The position numbers were made by a program, and so were the translations under genes. The notes under the pieces were generated by a model that did not search any database, was not told the DNA's origin, and saw only the letters and a program-made list of their open reading frames with translations. DNA of 5,321 bases, from the NCBI GenBank assembly GCA_947071955.1, contig CAMTGL010000144.1, positions 1 to 5,321 of the forward strand, in the 5' to 3' direction. Shown in pieces: positions 4,367 to 5,321 of the stretch. Source of the DNA: an uncultured Plesiomonas sp. (GTDB lineage: Bacteria; Pseudomonadota; Gammaproteobacteria; Enterobacterales; CAMTGL01). Positions within the stretch are counted from its first letter, which is position 1, and each line of letters begins with the position of its first letter.

Positions 4367-5212
4367 CTAGCGGTGTGTGGCCGATGGCGTATGGCGCGTA
4401 TCCCACAGTGCCAGCAGCGCACCGGTGATAAGGCCAATCAGATGTGCGGTATTGGCTATCGATAAACCAAACAAATCAAACCAACCAAACACCAGCCAGA
4501 CGAGCATAAAGCCTGCTAATGGTCGGGGGATTGCCACTCCACGCTCGGGCGCTCGCTCGCCACAGATCAGTAAATATCCCACCAACGCATACACCACGCC
4601 GGATAACCCGCCAAAATAAATACCGCTCACCCATGCTTGTCCAATTCCGGAAAACAGTGCCGAGAATAAAAACAACTGGATGAGTTTGGGTGAACCGAGT
4701 TTTTTCTCTAATGGCCCGCCCAGATCCCACCACCAGAGCAGGTTAAAGCTGATGTGTAAAATCGAAAAATGCAAAAAGGCGTGAGTAAACAGCCGCCACA
4801 GTTGCCAACTCTGTTCGGCATTTTGCGGAAAACCCAGCCAGCTAAATAGCGCGGTTTCGCCGATAAATAGGCTTAATACGTAGACCAGAACACAGACTGC
4901 CATAATTGCCAGCGTAAACGGGCCTGCGCCTACTTTGAGTGCCTGTAAATAGGAGAAATGGCCATATTGAAACTGTTTGGCGGTGGTGGTATCTGCCCGC
5001 TGCCAGCTGGCATCTTGATATTTGGCCGCATCGGGTTGCTCTAAAAAATCAGCCAATGCTTGCTGGGCAAGCTCGGTATGCTGTTCATCATGCAAATAGA
5101 GTACATAGCCGTTGGCCTCCGGCTGCATACTGACGGTAACCTGTCGGGTCGCCATATAATCGATATAGGCTTGCGCAAGGCGCGGATTGGGTAGGCTCAT
5201 CAAACGCAACAT
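4367..5212 (-). CDS. glpG: Rhomboid intramembrane serine protease GlpG
   Basis: GlpG cleaves transmembrane proteins within the inner membrane with a Ser-His dyad. It has 281 residues (E. coli about 276). The cytoplasmic N-terminal domain (1-90) begins LPNPRLAQAYIDYMA. The rhomboid core starts near 98 with six membrane segments. L1-loop Trp139-Arg140 is present, as are oxyanion residues His153 and Asn157 in HISFNLLWWW. Catalytic Ser204 lies in GLSG (202-205), Tyr208 follows, and catalytic His257 is in the AHLIG motif. Numbering runs 3 ahead of E. coli (Ser201/His254). The residue two before His257 is Thr255 where E. coli has Gly; I expect this to be tolerated. ATG 5212 is preferred because GAGAA lies 6 bases upstream; the ATG for Met5 has none. 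It converges on rpoH, and no glpE or glpR coding sequence is recognisable within the 109 bases upstream. Confidence 0.96.
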   Translation of the reverse strand: MLRLMSLPNPRLAQAYIDYMATRQVTVSMQPEANGYVLYLHDEQHTELAQQALADFLEQPDAAKYQDASWQRADTTTAKQFQYGHFSYLQALKVGAGPFTLAIMAVCVLVYVLSLFIGETALFSWLGFPQNAEQSWQLWRLFTHAFLHFSILHISFNLLWWWDLGGPLEKKLGSPKLIQLFLFSALFSGIGQAWVSGIYFGGLSGVVYALVGYLLICGERAPERGVAIPRPLAGFMLVWLVFGWFDLFGLSIANTAHLIGLITGALLALWDTRHTPSATHR

Positions 5213-5218
5213 GGCGGG

Positions 5219-5223
5219 TTCTC
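5219..5223 (-). promoter_or_regulatory. glpG ribosome binding site (weak)
   Basis: On the minus strand GAGAA lies 6 bases before the ATG at 5212. It is a modest Shine-Dalgarno match, but better than anything before the second in-frame ATG (5200-5198). Confidence 0.45.
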
Positions 5224-5276
5224 ACAAAAGTTGTCGTGATATTAGTGACTACTTTACCCCGCCCGTGTTTACCCTG

Positions 5277-5321
5277 CTACTGCCCCCGCAGGATTACTAC
5301 CGGTTTTCCGCTTTCATGATG
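5277..5321 (-). CDS. Possible last 14 codons of an upstream gene
   Basis: Reading in from the right edge on the minus strand, one frame is open for 14 codons (HHESGKPVVILRGQ) and ends at TAG 5279-5277. This could be the tail of a gene lying before glpG, 64 bases upstream of it. It does not look like the GlpE C-terminus that precedes glpG in E. coli. Fourteen codons are too few to establish coding. A CCTGC/GCAGG inverted repeat (5273-5277 and 5288-5292) overlaps the stop. Confidence 0.15.
   Translation of the reverse strand, partial: HHESGKPVVILRGQ

Overview
The window is a core chromosomal segment from a gammaproteobacterium in or close to Enterobacterales. The protein sequences read as near-copies of their E. 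coli counterparts as I remember them. A lineage such as Plesiomonas would fit, but that is a guess and not something the sequence proves. All proteins belong to well-known families, and I see no insertion sequence, CRISPR array, rRNA or tRNA.

Layout: (1) 3-2772, plus strand: the cell-division/secretion operon ftsY (5' end cut off by the window), ftsE and ftsX. It is tightly packed: the ftsE ribosome binding site lies against the ftsY stop codon, and ftsE and ftsX overlap by 8 bases. (2) 2773-3347: an unusually long, AT-rich gap of 575 bases before rpoH. Its first half holds a long near-perfect hairpin, a 38-codon ORF with a good Shine-Dalgarno sequence, and a second hairpin followed by a T-rich stretch. 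Its second half looks like the rpoH control region: a sigma-E-type promoter, an extended -10 promoter overlapped by repeats, a strong leader hairpin and a DnaA-box-like site. (3) 3348-4211: rpoH, the heat-shock sigma factor. (4) 4212-4366: the gap between convergent rpoH and glpG, holding an 81-base structure that can fold as a 15-position outer stem enclosing two hairpins. (5) 4367-5212, minus strand: glpG, a rhomboid intramembrane protease. (6) 5213-5321: glpG upstream region, possibly with the last codons of another minus-strand gene.

How the genes work together: FtsY delivers SRP-bound ribosomes to the membrane translocon. FtsE and FtsX form the membrane complex that controls peptidoglycan hydrolases at the septum. 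RpoH runs the cytoplasmic heat-shock response, and the sigma-E-like promoter in front of it would link it to envelope stress. GlpG is a membrane protease whose function in this setting cannot be read from the window.

The most interesting unexplained material is non-coding or very short: the hairpin/small-ORF/hairpin block between ftsX and rpoH, the repeats around the proximal rpoH promoter, and the branched palindrome between rpoH and glpG.
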